Shown in pieces: positions 8,091 through 16,621 of a stretch of DNA of 34,998 nt. The number at the start of each line of letters is the position of its first letter. Within the stretch, counting starts at the first letter, position 1. The notes below the pieces were generated by a model, which worked only from the letters and a program-made list of their open reading frames with translations, searched no databases and had not been told where the DNA came from. The stretch spans positions 1-34,998 of the forward strand of contig NZ_SSXE01000097.1 of assembly GCF_021699195.1 (NCBI RefSeq). The letters are read 5' to 3'. The stretch is from Nonomuraea sp. MG754425. GTDB lineage: Bacteria; Actinomycetota; Actinomycetes; Streptosporangiales; Streptosporangiaceae. The translations under genes and the position numbers were made by a program.

Positions 8091-9391
8091 CGCCGGTCCA
8101 GCCAGCACCATTCCTCGCTCCACGGCAGCCGTGAGAGCTGCCGGGCGGGGCCGTCGGGCTGCACGACGAAGGTGTCGGAGAAGTTGACGCCGAAACCGCC
8201 CGCCGGGTCGTACAGGCCGGGTTCGACCGAGAAGCACATGCCCGGCTCCAGCACGGTCGTCTCGCCCAGGGAGATGTAGGGCGGCTGGTGGCCCTCCATG
8301 CCCTGCCCGTGTGAGGGCCGGGTGGCGACGTAACGCTGCACGCCCGCCGCGATCTGGAAGCGGTGGACGTCCTGCGCGACCTCCCCTCCGGTGCGTCCGG
8401 CCCGCAGCGCGTCCTTGAGCAGCAGGCAGGTGTCGCGCGTCACCGTCCACAGGGCGGCCTCGGCCGGGGTCGGGGCGCCCAGCAGGTACGGGCGGTAGAG
8501 TTCGCCGCCGCAGCCGCCGACCTGGATGATCCCGGAGACCTGGATGGTCCGGCTGTCCTCGATGACCGCGTAGCGGGCCTGGTTCGGGTGCGGATAGCCC
8601 GTCACCGCGCCCGCGCGGACCCAGCCGAGGTCGACGTTGATGCCGACGGCGGTGTGCGGGGCGCGGCCGGGGCCGTGCTCGGTCATGATGCGCTCGGTGA
8701 TCCAGTCGGTCATCTGCAGCCTGAGCCTGGAGTCGGTCAGGCCGGGTTCGCGCTGGAGCAGGCGGTCGCGCGCCCAGGCGTGCACGTCGTCGAAGTAGCG
8801 GTAGGCGCGGGTGGCCAGCGCCAGTTCCTCGGGCGTCTTGCGCATCCGCCGGCGCAGGCACACCTGCTCCACCGGTACGGGCGGCGGCGCGCCGTGGACG
8901 CGCAGCGCCGCCTCGGGCAGCACGGTGTCGCTGGCCAGGCGGCCCAGATGGCCGCGCCTGGCCAGGTGGTCGACCAGCCACTGCCAGGTCCGCACGCCGG
9001 GCCCGGCCACCGCCACGCCGTCCCGCGGTGAGCCGTGCGGCGAGTCGGGCACGTCGAAGTAGGATTCGCCGTCCCCGTACCACCAGGTCGTGACCAGCTC
9101 CTGGTCCAGGTAGGGGTAGAACCAGACGGGGGCGCCGCCGTCGGCCGGGAGCACGACGGCCAGCAGGCGCTCGGTGGTCAGCGCCCACAGGCCGGTGTAG
9201 TAGACGATGTTCCACGGGTCCACCAGCAGCACGTCGGTACGCCGGTCGGGGTCCACGGCGTCCAGCAGTTCGGCGGCCCGCCGCTTGCTCCACTCCAGCG
9301 GGAGGCGGAACCCGTCGTAAGGGGTGTACCCCTCGGGTTCGAGCAGCAGGTCGCAGGACGCGGGGCGCAAGGCGTCCGCCGGCTCACGCAT
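8087..9391 (-). CDS. M24 (creatinase/Xaa-Pro peptidase-fold) hydrolase with missing metal ligands
   Basis: A 434-residue protein with the two-domain creatinase/aminopeptidase P architecture: an N-terminal creatinase-like domain (about 35-170) and a C-terminal pita-bread domain. Active metal-dependent M24 enzymes use D, D, H, E, E. Here the first Asp position is Gln290 (IIQVGG), the second lies in a GELYRPYLLG stretch with no matching Asp, His361 (SHGQGMEGH) and Glu390 (FSVEPG) remain, and the last Glu is Ser405 (GVNFSDT). This matches metal-independent relatives such as creatinase and ectoine hydrolase (DoeA) better than a peptidase. Its start overlaps the ATPase stop by 8 bases and its stop overlaps the next start. 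It probably hydrolyses a C-N bond of the imported compound; substrate unknown. Confidence 0.82.
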   Translation of the reverse strand: MREPADALRPASCDLLLEPEGYTPYDGFRLPLEWSKRRAAELLDAVDPDRRTDVLLVDPWNIVYYTGLWALTTERLLAVVLPADGGAPVWFYPYLDQELVTTWWYGDGESYFDVPDSPHGSPRDGVAVAGPGVRTWQWLVDHLARRGHLGRLASDTVLPEAALRVHGAPPPVPVEQVCLRRRMRKTPEELALATRAYRYFDDVHAWARDRLLQREPGLTDSRLRLQMTDWITERIMTEHGPGRAPHTAVGINVDLGWVRAGAVTGYPHPNQARYAVIEDSRTIQVSGIIQVGGCGGELYRPYLLGAPTPAEAALWTVTRDTCLLLKDALRAGRTGGEVAQDVHRFQIAAGVQRYVATRPSHGQGMEGHQPPYISLGETTVLEPGMCFSVEPGLYDPAGGFGVNFSDTFVVQPDGPARQLSRLPWSEEWCWLDRR

Positions 9392-10502
9392 CGGCGGTGG
9401 CCTTCGCCGTCTCGTCCGCCGGCGACGGGCTGTCAGGGCGGGGGAAGACGTGGACGTCGTCGAGCTCCCAGCGGACCCCGACCCGGTCGCCGGGGACGCC
9501 GGAGAAGGCGTGCGCGCTGTTCTGCACGCTGGCCCACAGCGTGCCCACCCCGTCGATCCGCACGCTGTACTGGGTCATCGCCCCCAGGGCCACCACGTCG
9601 GCGATGACGCCGTCGAAGCCGGGCCCGTCGTCCCGCACCCCGTCCGCCGTCAGGCGCAGCCGCTCGGGCCTGATCGTCAGGTCGGCGGCGGCGCCGGCGC
9701 TCGCGCCCGTCCGCGGGACCGGCATCGTCGCGCCCGCCTCCAGGCGGGCGCTGCCGGGCCCGGTGATGGCGGCCGGCAGCGCGTTGTTGTCGCCCAGGAA
9801 GTTCGAGACGAACAGGCTGGCCGGCGTGTCGTAGAGCTCCTTGGGGGCGCCCTGCTGGACGATGCGCCCGCCGTTCATGATCGCCACCCGGTCGGACAGG
9901 GCCATGGCCTCGTCCTGGTCGTGGGTGACGTACACGATGGACACGCCCAGCCGGTGGTGCAGCCCGCGCAGCTCGCCCTGCAGCCGCGCGCGCAGGCGCC
10001 GGTCCAGCGCGCCCAGCGGCTCGTCCATGAGCAGCAGGTCGGGTTCGTAGACGATCGCCCTGGCGATGGCGACCCGCTGCTGCTGTCCGCCGGACAGGGT
10101 GGCGGCGTTGCGGTCGCGGAAGGGGCCGAGGTCGACCTGCTCCAGCGCCTCGGCGACGCGCCGCTCGATGTCCTGGCCGGACAGCGAGCGCATCTGCAGC
10201 GGGAACGCGACGTTCTCGGCGACCGTCATGTGCGGGAAGAGCGCGTAGTTCTGGAAGACGACCCCGATGTTGCGCTTGTCGGCGCTCACCCGCGCCATGT
10301 CCCTGCCGTTGATGATGACGCGGCCGGCCGTGGGCGCCTCGAAGCCGGCCACCAGCCGCAGGCCGGTGGTCTTGCCCGAGCCGGACGGGCCCAGCAGCGA
10401 GAAGAACTCACCCTGCCTGACGTCCAGTTCGGGTACGTCGAGCACGCGCAGGCCGCCGTACTCCTTGCTCACCTCGCGCATCGACAGGCTGAACTCGCTC
10501 AT
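9384..10502 (-). CDS. ABC importer ATP-binding protein, PotA-like
   Basis: A 372-residue ATPase powering the adjacent importer on the cytoplasmic face. All motifs are intact: Walker A GPSGSGKTT at 38-46, Q-loop FQNYALFPHMT, signature LSGGQQQR, Walker B LLLMDEP and the switch His in VTHDQDEA. The C-terminal about 120 residues form a TOBE-type regulatory domain, as in the polyamine, iron and putrescine class (PotA/FbpC). The ATG overlaps the permease stop (ATGA), and the gene overlaps the M24 gene by 8 bases. A role in uptake of a small cation-like or amine-like solute is inferred from family; close relatives also move iron or thiamine. Confidence 0.92.
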   Translation of the reverse strand: MSEFSLSMREVSKEYGGLRVLDVPELDVRQGEFFSLLGPSGSGKTTGLRLVAGFEAPTAGRVIINGRDMARVSADKRNIGVVFQNYALFPHMTVAENVAFPLQMRSLSGQDIERRVAEALEQVDLGPFRDRNAATLSGGQQQRVAIARAIVYEPDLLLMDEPLGALDRRLRARLQGELRGLHHRLGVSIVYVTHDQDEAMALSDRVAIMNGGRIVQQGAPKELYDTPASLFVSNFLGDNNALPAAITGPGSARLEAGATMPVPRTGASAGAAADLTIRPERLRLTADGVRDDGPGFDGVIADVVALGAMTQYSVRIDGVGTLWASVQNSAHAFSGVPGDRVGVRWELDDVHVFPRPDSPSPADETAKATADA

Positions 10503-12286
10503 GCCGCCTGCCCCCTTTCTGTCTCGGTTCGCTGGGCCGTACGGCGTCTGAGCCGTTTGAGCACCTGCCAGGCGATGGCCCCGACGCTGACGAACGCCAT
10601 GAACAGCACGGCGGTGACGCCGACGGTGGGGTCGGTCTGCAGCGCCAGCGCCTCGAAGATCCGGCTGGGCAGCGTCTGCACGTTGATGCCGGACAGGAAG
10701 ATCGCGATGGTGGACTCGTCGAAGGACGTCACGAAGGTCAGGAACAGCGCGGCCAGCACCTGCCCGCCCAGCAGCGGCAGCAGGATCCGCCGCAGCGTAC
10801 GCAGCCGCGAGGCGCCCAGGCTCGCCGCCGCGTGCTCGTAGTCGGGGTTGATCGCCTGCACGCCGGCGTACCCGATGATGAACGCCTGCGGCAGCGTGAT
10901 CGCGATGTGCGCCAGGACGAAGCCCGCCTGGGTGTCGATGAGCCCGACCCGCAGGAAGGAGATGAAGAACGCGCCGGCCGCCACCACCACCGGGAACAGC
11001 AGCGGCAGCAGCAGGTACGGCAGCGACAGGGCGCGCACCGCCCTGGACCCGGCCCGCCCGACGCCGATGGCGGCCAGGACGCCCAGCGCGGTCGCGCAGA
11101 CGGAGCTGACCACGCCGACCAGGACGCTCACCCCCAGCGGGCGCAGCCAGCTCCCGGTGAACATGTTGGCCCACCACTGCGTGGAGTAGGAGTTCGGCGG
11201 GAAGACCAGGGCTCTGGTGCCCGCGAAGGAGATCGGGATGGCCAGTAGTTGCGGCAGCAGCACCAGGAGCGCCAGCACGGTCGCGATCGCCGGGACGATG
11301 CCGGGCAGGTAGCTGATCCGCGAGCGGTCGAGCAGCCGCGCGGCCAGGCCGCTCACGCTGCGGCGGGTGTGGCGGCGCGAGCCGCGGCGGCGGGCGCGCT
11401 CCCGCTCGGGGGTCTCGACCGCGGCGGTGCTCATGAGCTGCGGGGCCACCACGTTCTGGATCTTCTGCCGGGTCAGCAGCGTGAACAGGACGAGCACGGC
11501 CATGACGGCGACGCTCAGCAGCACCGACGCGGCGGCGCCGGAGGCGGTGTCGCCCTCCTGGCTGATCGCGCCGTAGACGAAGGAGCCCGCCATGCCGGCG
11601 GCGTTGCCGCCGAGGAGTTCCGGCACCGCGAAGCTGCCCGCGCTGTAGACCAGGGCCAGCACGAACGCCACCTGCAGCCCCGGCCGGGTGGCCGGCAGGA
11701 AGACCCGCACGAACGCCTCGGCCGGTCCCGCGCCCAGGCTGCGCGCGGCGAGCATCCTGCTGGGGTCCACCTTCTCGATGATCGGCACCAGGACCAGCAC
11801 CACGATCGGGATCTCCGAATGCACCAGTCCGACGATCACGGCGAAGGAGTTGAACAGCAGGTCGGCGCGGTCCAGGCCGACGGCCGTCAGCAGGTTGTTG
11901 ACGATGCCCTCGGCGCCCAGCAGCACCTGGATCGCGAACACCCGGATCAGCACCGAGGTCAGGTACGGCGTCACCACGCAGATGAACAGGAACGCGCGGA
12001 AGACGCCCCTGGAGCGGGCGATCGTGAGCGCGATCGGGAACCCGATGAGCACGCACAGGACCGCCGACAGCAGCGACAGCAGCGCGGTGTTCCGCAGCAC
12101 GGTGAGGAAGCCGGGGTCCGCCAGCAGCCTGGTGTAGGCGCCGAGGCCCGGCTCCTCCTCGTTCACGACGCTCCGCAGCAGGAGCATCCCCAGCGGGAGG
12201 ACGTAGACGACGGTGATGAACAGCACCGCGGGCAGGGCGAGCGCTCCCCACCCCTTCGGCCGCGCGGAGTCCGTGCGCCGCGCCAT
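10499..12286 (-). CDS. Fused two-domain ABC permease (PotB-PotC type)
   Basis: A 595-residue inner-membrane permease in which two permease domains normally encoded separately (PotB and PotC) are joined. Each half has about six hydrophobic segments and an EAA-type coupling loop: ARSLGAGPAEAFVRVFLPATRPG in the first half and AASLGASRLRTLRRILLPLLGG in the second. A strongly basic linker (RERARRRGSRRHTRR) lies between them. Fused permeases of this kind occur in the FbpB-like iron group as well, so substrate cannot be fixed from architecture. I chose the ATG that shares its A with the stop of the binding-protein gene (TAATG). An ATG 19 codons earlier would overlap that gene by 58 bases. Confidence 0.9.
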   Translation of the reverse strand: MARRTDSARPKGWGALALPAVLFITVVYVLPLGMLLLRSVVNEEEPGLGAYTRLLADPGFLTVLRNTALLSLLSAVLCVLIGFPIALTIARSRGVFRAFLFICVVTPYLTSVLIRVFAIQVLLGAEGIVNNLLTAVGLDRADLLFNSFAVIVGLVHSEIPIVVLVLVPIIEKVDPSRMLAARSLGAGPAEAFVRVFLPATRPGLQVAFVLALVYSAGSFAVPELLGGNAAGMAGSFVYGAISQEGDTASGAAASVLLSVAVMAVLVLFTLLTRQKIQNVVAPQLMSTAAVETPERERARRRGSRRHTRRSVSGLAARLLDRSRISYLPGIVPAIATVLALLVLLPQLLAIPISFAGTRALVFPPNSYSTQWWANMFTGSWLRPLGVSVLVGVVSSVCATALGVLAAIGVGRAGSRAVRALSLPYLLLPLLFPVVVAAGAFFISFLRVGLIDTQAGFVLAHIAITLPQAFIIGYAGVQAINPDYEHAAASLGASRLRTLRRILLPLLGGQVLAALFLTFVTSFDESTIAIFLSGINVQTLPSRIFEALALQTDPTVGVTAVLFMAFVSVGAIAWQVLKRLRRRTAQRTETERGQAA

Positions 12287-13350
12287 TACGCGTTGAGCCA
12301 GCTCTGCCACCGCTTGACGACCTCGTCGTAGTGCTGGGCCCACCAGGTGCCGTCGACGTAGAAGGAGTCCTTGTTGGTCTCCTCGGTGCCGGGCAGGTCG
12401 GCGCGCTGTTCAGGGGTGAGCTTGTCCAGGACGGAGGTGACCGTCGGGGTGTAGCGCAGGGAGTCGAGGATCGCCTGCTGCGACTCGGCCGACAGCGAGC
12501 GCTGGATCACCTCCAGCGCCTTGGCCGGGTTGGCGGCGTTCTTGGAGATCGTCAGCGACTGGACGCTGACGGGCGCGCCGGCCCAGTTGTAGTCGATGGC
12601 GGCGCCGCCCTTCTGCAGGTCGAGCAGCCGGCCGAGGGTGTAGAGACCGGTGACGACGTTGCCCTGGCCGATGGCGGTGTCGGCCTGGTTGATGAAGATC
12701 GAGTCGGCCTTGATCTTGTCGAGCCACTGGAAGGCGCGGTCCACGTCGAGCGGGTACAGCTTGTCCTTCGGCACGCCCGAGGCCAGCAGCGCCACCTCCA
12801 GCGTGCCGATGGGCCGGTCGGGGAAGGACCGCTTGCCCGGGAACTTGCTGACGTCCCAGACCTCGGCCCAGGTGGTGGGGCCGCCGTTGGGGAAGGACTT
12901 GGTGTTCCAGTAGAGGTTGCGGGAGAACTGGTACCACGGGACGCTGAACTCGTTGATCAGCGACTGGTCGGCCACGTCGGTGACGTTCAGCTTGCTCTTG
13001 TCCAGCGGCTGGAGCATCTGCTTCGACATGAACTGGGCCAGGGTCGCGGTCTCGGTGTCCACGACGTCGGGGCTCTGCCGTCCCGACTTGATGATCTCGT
13101 TGAGCTGGGTGACGTTCGAGCCGTTCTTGTCGATCTTGACCTCGACGCCCGCCTCGGCGGCGTACGGGTCGAACAGCGCCTTCTTCACCGACAGCTCATA
13201 GGTGCCGCCGAAGCCGGAGTACCACAGGGTGTCGCCGCCGCCCGCGCCGCCGTCCGAGCCGCAGCCGGCGAGCGTGAGACCGCAGGCCAGCGCGGTGGCG
13301 GCGGCGATCAGGGAGGTGCGGGGGCGGCGCAGGGCGGTTGTCATAGACAT
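12286..13350 (-). CDS. ABC importer substrate-binding lipoprotein, PotD-like
   Basis: A 354-residue extracellular solute-binding protein anchored by lipid. The N-terminus has basic residues, a hydrophobic stretch and a lipobox LAGC, followed by a Gly/Asp-rich spacer. The body reads as a PotD/family-1 binding protein (TLWYSGFGGTYELSVKKALFDPY at the start; aromatic residues YWNT, WAEVWD and TWWAQHY in the cleft region). It should capture the solute for the PotBC-like permease. Two Met starts lie 6 bases apart (complement 13350 and 13344); the upstream site is weak, so either is possible. It lies 26 bases after the cupin gene and is joined by TAATG to the permease. Ligand unknown; polyamine-like compounds are the family default. 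Confidence 0.9.
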   Translation of the reverse strand: MSMTTALRRPRTSLIAAATALACGLTLAGCGSDGGAGGGDTLWYSGFGGTYELSVKKALFDPYAAEAGVEVKIDKNGSNVTQLNEIIKSGRQSPDVVDTETATLAQFMSKQMLQPLDKSKLNVTDVADQSLINEFSVPWYQFSRNLYWNTKSFPNGGPTTWAEVWDVSKFPGKRSFPDRPIGTLEVALLASGVPKDKLYPLDVDRAFQWLDKIKADSIFINQADTAIGQGNVVTGLYTLGRLLDLQKGGAAIDYNWAGAPVSVQSLTISKNAANPAKALEVIQRSLSAESQQAILDSLRYTPTVTSVLDKLTPEQRADLPGTEETNKDSFYVDGTWWAQHYDEVVKRWQSWLNA

Positions 13351-13376
13351 GGGAGATCCATTCGTGCTGGCCGGCG

Positions 13377-13757
13377 CTATCCGGCCAGGTAGTCCTCATC
13401 GCCGACCTCGCCGCGCCAGTCGACGGCGCCGAAGTGGACGATGAACTGGGTGAGCATGCCCTTGTCCGTGGCGCCGTGCCAGTGCTCGACGCCCGGCTCG
13501 GTCCACACCACGTCACCGGGGCCCACGGTGACGCGTTCCTGGCCGCGTTCGCGGATCCAGCCCTCGCCCGCCACCGTGTAGAGCAGTTGGCCGCCCTCGT
13601 GGGTGTGCCAGTGCGTGCGGGAGCAGGGCGAGAAGAAGATGTTGATGGCGCGCGTCTGGCCTTCGGCCAGCACGATGTCCGACCACACCGTTCCGGTGGT
13701 GGTCTCCGAGCGCAGACCCGAGGAACGATCTCCCGGGACGCCACGACCGATGAGCAC
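13377..13757 (-). CDS. Small cupin-domain protein
   Basis: A 126-residue single-domain cupin. The metal-binding motif 1 is clear: His49, His51 and His53 in THWHTHEGGQ with Gln57, then the second motif around His92/His94 in GVEHWHG. Such proteins act as small metal-dependent enzymes (dioxygenases, isomerases, decarboxylases) or as ligand sensors. It starts at GTG with AAGGAG 6-7 bases upstream, 13 bases after the FAD oxidoreductase gene. Its place inside a catabolic unit suggests a step in the pathway, probably cytoplasmic, but the reaction cannot be told from sequence. Confidence 0.85.
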   Translation of the reverse strand: MLIGRGVPGDRSSGLRSETTTGTVWSDIVLAEGQTRAINIFFSPCSRTHWHTHEGGQLLYTVAGEGWIRERGQERVTVGPGDVVWTEPGVEHWHGATDKGMLTQFIVHFGAVDWRGEVGDEDYLAG

Positions 13758-13770
13758 TGCGAACTCCTTG

Positions 13771-15387
13771 TCAGTTGACCGTGTTGACCGTGTCGGCGGC
13801 GTCGGCCAGCATGCGCTGGGAGGCGTTGTAGCCCGTGACGCCGCTCATGAAGTTGCCTGGCCAGGTGCCCACGCCGCACAGGTAGAGCCCCCGCACCGGG
13901 GTGCGGTGGTCGGCGCAGCCCGGCATCGGCCGGGAGTCGAAGATCTGTCCGGGCACGATGTCGCCGTGCGCGCCGTTGCCTTCGGCCAGCGCGAACTCCC
14001 GCTCCAGGTCGAGCGGGGTGTAGACGTGGAAGTCGTGCAGGACGTCCGACAGGTTCGGCACGTGCTCCTCCAGCGTGGCGATGACGGCCTTGCCCAGGTC
14101 GTCCCGCTGCTCGTCCCACGTGCCCGTGGCCAGGTGGTACGGGATGCCGCGGACGCTCAGGCTGACGAAGTGGCAGCCGGGCGGGGTCAGCGACGGGTCC
14201 AGGGCCGAGGAGATGATCCCCGAGATGGTGGGGCGTTCGGTCCACCGGCCCATCACGGCCTCGTTGTAGGCGTTCTGCAGCACGTCGATGCTGGGCGCGA
14301 CGCGGAAGTTGGTGGCCAGGAACAGCCGGTTCTCCTCCTCCGACGTCGCGGCGGCGAAGCGCGGGGTGCCCTTCAGCGCCAGGTGCACCTTGGCCGAGGA
14401 GCCCTTCATGTTGATGCGCCCGGCCAGGGCGTGGAGGTCGGGCCCGAGCTCGTCCGGGGTGAGCAGGCGGGTGAGGGTCAGCTTGGGGTTGGCGTTGGAC
14501 AGCACCCGCCGGCTGCGGAACTCGCGCCCGTCGGACAGGGCGACCCCGGTGGCCCGGCCGTCCGCCACCAGGATCTTGGCCACCTCGACGCCGGTCAGGA
14601 TCCGCACGCCGCGCGCCCTGCACGACTCGGCCATGGCCTCGGTGATGGCGCCGATGCCGCCCAGCGGGGCGGCGTTCTTCATCATCAGGTCGTTCTCGTC
14701 GTGGGTGCCCATCCGCTTCATGGACTGCTCCCACAGGGGGCGCTGCAGCAGCAGGTAACCCGAGCCGGGGGTGCGGGGGCCGACGAAGTTCGTGGCGACG
14801 GCCGTACCGGCGAAGAACGCCCGCAGTTCGGGCGAGCTGAGGTGGCGCTCGATGATGTCGGCGACGCTGCCGAACATGACCGCCTCGAACGCCTGCTGCT
14901 GCGACGGCGTGCGGAAGCGGGCGGCGACGGTGGCCAGGCTGGGTGGCGGGTCGTAGAAGGAGACGTCCATCGTGCGGGCCACCGAGGCGAAGAACTCCAG
15001 CAGCTCGTAGAAGCCGGCGTTGTCGGCGGGGCCGTGGGCGAACCTGGCGATCTCCGCCCGGCGGCGCTCCCTGTCAGGCCAGGGCGCCAGCGCCCGGCCG
15101 TCGTCGAACATGGTCAGCGAGCCCAGCTCGGGCCGGGTGAAGCGCAGCCCGAAACGTTCCAACTCCATGTCGGCGACGATCCTGGGGTCCAGGCTGTGGC
15201 TGGAGTTGGCGACGCTGCTGCCCCGGTAGCCGGGGAAGATCTCCTCGGTCACGCACGTGCCGCCGACCATGTCGCGCCGCTCCAGCATGAGCACCGACCA
15301 GCCCGCCCGCGCCAGATAGTGGGCGCTGACCAGCCCGCTGTGCCCGGTGCCGATGACGATGGCGTCGAAGACCTGAGGGTCGTTCAT
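13771..15387 (-). CDS. FAD-dependent oxidoreductase, phytoene desaturase/PYROXD2-like
   Basis: A 538-residue flavoprotein of the phytoene-desaturase-like NAD(P)/FAD family (PYROXD2 group). The FAD-binding GTGHSG sits at residues 13-18 within a beta-alpha-beta fold ending LMLERR, followed by GGTCVTEE. A second conserved stretch is PLGGIGAITEAM. The C-terminal FAD motif is GLYLCGVGTWPGNFMSGVTGYN. It likely dehydrogenates a C-C or C-N bond of the substrate. Carotenoid synthesis is unlikely because no other carotenoid gene is nearby and the operon is catabolic. It lies 12 bases after the SnoaL-like gene. The ribosome binding site is weak, suggesting translational coupling. Confidence 0.85.
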   Translation of the reverse strand: MNDPQVFDAIVIGTGHSGLVSAHYLARAGWSVLMLERRDMVGGTCVTEEIFPGYRGSSVANSSHSLDPRIVADMELERFGLRFTRPELGSLTMFDDGRALAPWPDRERRRAEIARFAHGPADNAGFYELLEFFASVARTMDVSFYDPPPSLATVAARFRTPSQQQAFEAVMFGSVADIIERHLSSPELRAFFAGTAVATNFVGPRTPGSGYLLLQRPLWEQSMKRMGTHDENDLMMKNAAPLGGIGAITEAMAESCRARGVRILTGVEVAKILVADGRATGVALSDGREFRSRRVLSNANPKLTLTRLLTPDELGPDLHALAGRINMKGSSAKVHLALKGTPRFAAATSEEENRLFLATNFRVAPSIDVLQNAYNEAVMGRWTERPTISGIISSALDPSLTPPGCHFVSLSVRGIPYHLATGTWDEQRDDLGKAVIATLEEHVPNLSDVLHDFHVYTPLDLEREFALAEGNGAHGDIVPGQIFDSRPMPGCADHRTPVRGLYLCGVGTWPGNFMSGVTGYNASQRMLADAADTVNTVN

Positions 15388-15399
15388 GACGATCCGCGC

Positions 15400-15816
15400 T
15401 CAGCCCAGCGGGCGGATGGTTCGTGAGCCGATCCGCCAGCCGCCGGCCTCCAGGCGGACGGTGTCACGGTATTCGGCGGCCGCCAGCACCCCGTTGCCGC
15501 GCAGGGTCAGGGCCTTGCAGACGCACTCGGCGCTCCGCTCGTCCACCGGCGTCACCAGCACGTTGGTGACGTGGTGGCTGACCGCCGGGTCGGTGATCTT
15601 CTTGAAGGACGCGATGAGCTCGTCGAGGCCGTGCGCGACCAGCCGCCCCGGGTTCTCGAATCGCACGTCCTGCGCGAAGACCGTCCCCATGGCGTCGTAG
15701 TCGTGGGCGTCGAGGAGGTAGGCGACCTGCGACAGCAGATCCCTGATCCGGTCGATCTCGGCGGCGGGCAGGGGTGACGGATTGCTCACGGCTTCCTCTC
15801 GTGGGTCGCGGGACAT
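15400..15816 (-). CDS. SnoaL-like (NTF2-fold) protein
   Basis: A 138-residue NTF2-fold protein of the SnoaL-like type. Landmarks are the N-terminal helix with LLDAHDYDAMGTVFAQDVRFENPG, the HHVTNVLV strand and a C-terminal strand ending GGWRIGSRTIRPLG. The fold serves as small cyclases, isomerases, hydratases and dehydratases, or as the small subunit of ring dioxygenases. The ATG shares one base with the IclR stop (TGATG). A second candidate start, GTG at complement 15789, has GAGAGGA just upstream and gives 129 residues, so the N-terminus is unsettled. It probably acts with the neighbouring flavoprotein; reaction unknown. Confidence 0.8.
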   Translation of the reverse strand: MSRDPREEAVSNPSPLPAAEIDRIRDLLSQVAYLLDAHDYDAMGTVFAQDVRFENPGRLVAHGLDELIASFKKITDPAVSHHVTNVLVTPVDERSAECVCKALTLRGNGVLAAAEYRDTVRLEAGGWRIGSRTIRPLG

Positions 15817-16583
15817 CAGGAGATCCCCCGTGCCGCCGCGACCGTCCGTTGGGTGATGAATGCGATGTAGCCCGGTTCGGTCCGGGTGGCGGGGACGACC
15901 GTCGCCAGGGCGCCGGCCACCCGGCCGGCGATCCGCACGGGAACCGCCACCGACCAGGACTCCTGCGTCGTCTCCAAGGAGCTGAACGCCGAGCCCTTGG
16001 CCGCGATCTCGGCCAGTTCCGCGCGCAGTTCCTCGCGGGTGCGCGTGGTGCCCGTCGCGGTCGTGAACGTCCCGCCGGGCAGGCCCAGGTCGTCGGGACG
16101 GTCCTCGCAGAAGGCCAGCAGCGCCTTGCCCGCCGCGCCCAGGAAGGCGGGGCCGCGCTCACCTGGCGTGACCACGCGCCGCACGGGCCGCCCGCACTCG
16201 GCGGACTCCAGGCACAGCCGCTCGGCGCCGACCAGGACGAAGAAGCCGACCGTCTCGTCGAGGTCGTCGCGTAGCGCCCGTACGGCCTGGCCGGCCACCG
16301 GCCGCACGCCGGCCCAGCGGTCGGTGCGGTGGAGCAGCGCGGTCAGCGCCGCTCCCGGACCCCACAGCCCGTCGGGGCTCTGGTCGACGTAGCCGGCCAT
16401 CTTCAGCGTGGCCAGCAGGCGGGAGGCCGTGCTCAGGCTCACGTCGACGGCGGCGGCCATCTCGGTGAGCGTGCGGCCCTGACCGCCCAGGGCGGACAGC
16501 AGCCCCAGCGCGCGGGTGACCGCGCGGACGCCGGAAGCGCCGGCGCCTTGGGGTCCTTCTGTCTGACGGAAGTCGGCTTCCAT
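15816..16583 (-). CDS. IclR-family transcriptional regulator
   Basis: A 255-residue IclR-type regulator. The N-terminal winged helix-turn-helix spans about 20-85 (RALGLLSALGG, then MAAAVDVSLSTASRLLATLKMAGYV). The C-terminal effector domain includes GFFVLVGAERLCLES, FLGAAGKALLAF and VAVPVRIAGRVAGALATVVPA. IclR proteins commonly control the adjacent catabolic operon and respond to its substrate, so this is the probable switch for the ten genes downstream. The ATG has no ribosome binding site, but a promoter with consensus TTGACA ends 8 bases before it, pointing to a nearly leaderless message and likely autoregulation of the whole unit. The stop overlaps the next gene by one base. Confidence 0.92.
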   Translation of the reverse strand: MEADFRQTEGPQGAGASGVRAVTRALGLLSALGGQGRTLTEMAAAVDVSLSTASRLLATLKMAGYVDQSPDGLWGPGAALTALLHRTDRWAGVRPVAGQAVRALRDDLDETVGFFVLVGAERLCLESAECGRPVRRVVTPGERGPAFLGAAGKALLAFCEDRPDDLGLPGGTFTTATGTTRTREELRAELAEIAAKGSAFSSLETTQESWSVAVPVRIAGRVAGALATVVPATRTEPGYIAFITQRTVAAARGIS

Positions 16584-16591
16584 GGTGAGGA

Positions 16592-16621
16592 ATCATGAAC
16601 GAGTCCGCCTAGAAGTGTCAA
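16592..16621 (-). promoter_or_regulatory. Promoter of the IclR-led operon
   Basis: On the - strand, TTGACA (16621-16616, a perfect -35) is followed after 18 bases by CATGAT (16597-16592, 4 of 6 to TATAAT). The start codon at 16583 begins 8 bases after the -10 box, so RNA would start within a few bases of the ATG. This agrees with the absence of a ribosome binding site. It is the only obvious entry point for the 11-gene unit. Confidence 0.55.

Noticed and set aside
5988..8279. A 763-codon open frame on the + strand
   Set aside because: Antisense shadow of the prolyl oligopeptidase gene; the product has no recognisable domain and shadow-type composition.
13771..15387. Carotenoid phytoene desaturase
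   Set aside because: The FAD fold is shared, but no phytoene synthase or other carotenoid gene is nearby and the operon has catabolic and import genes.
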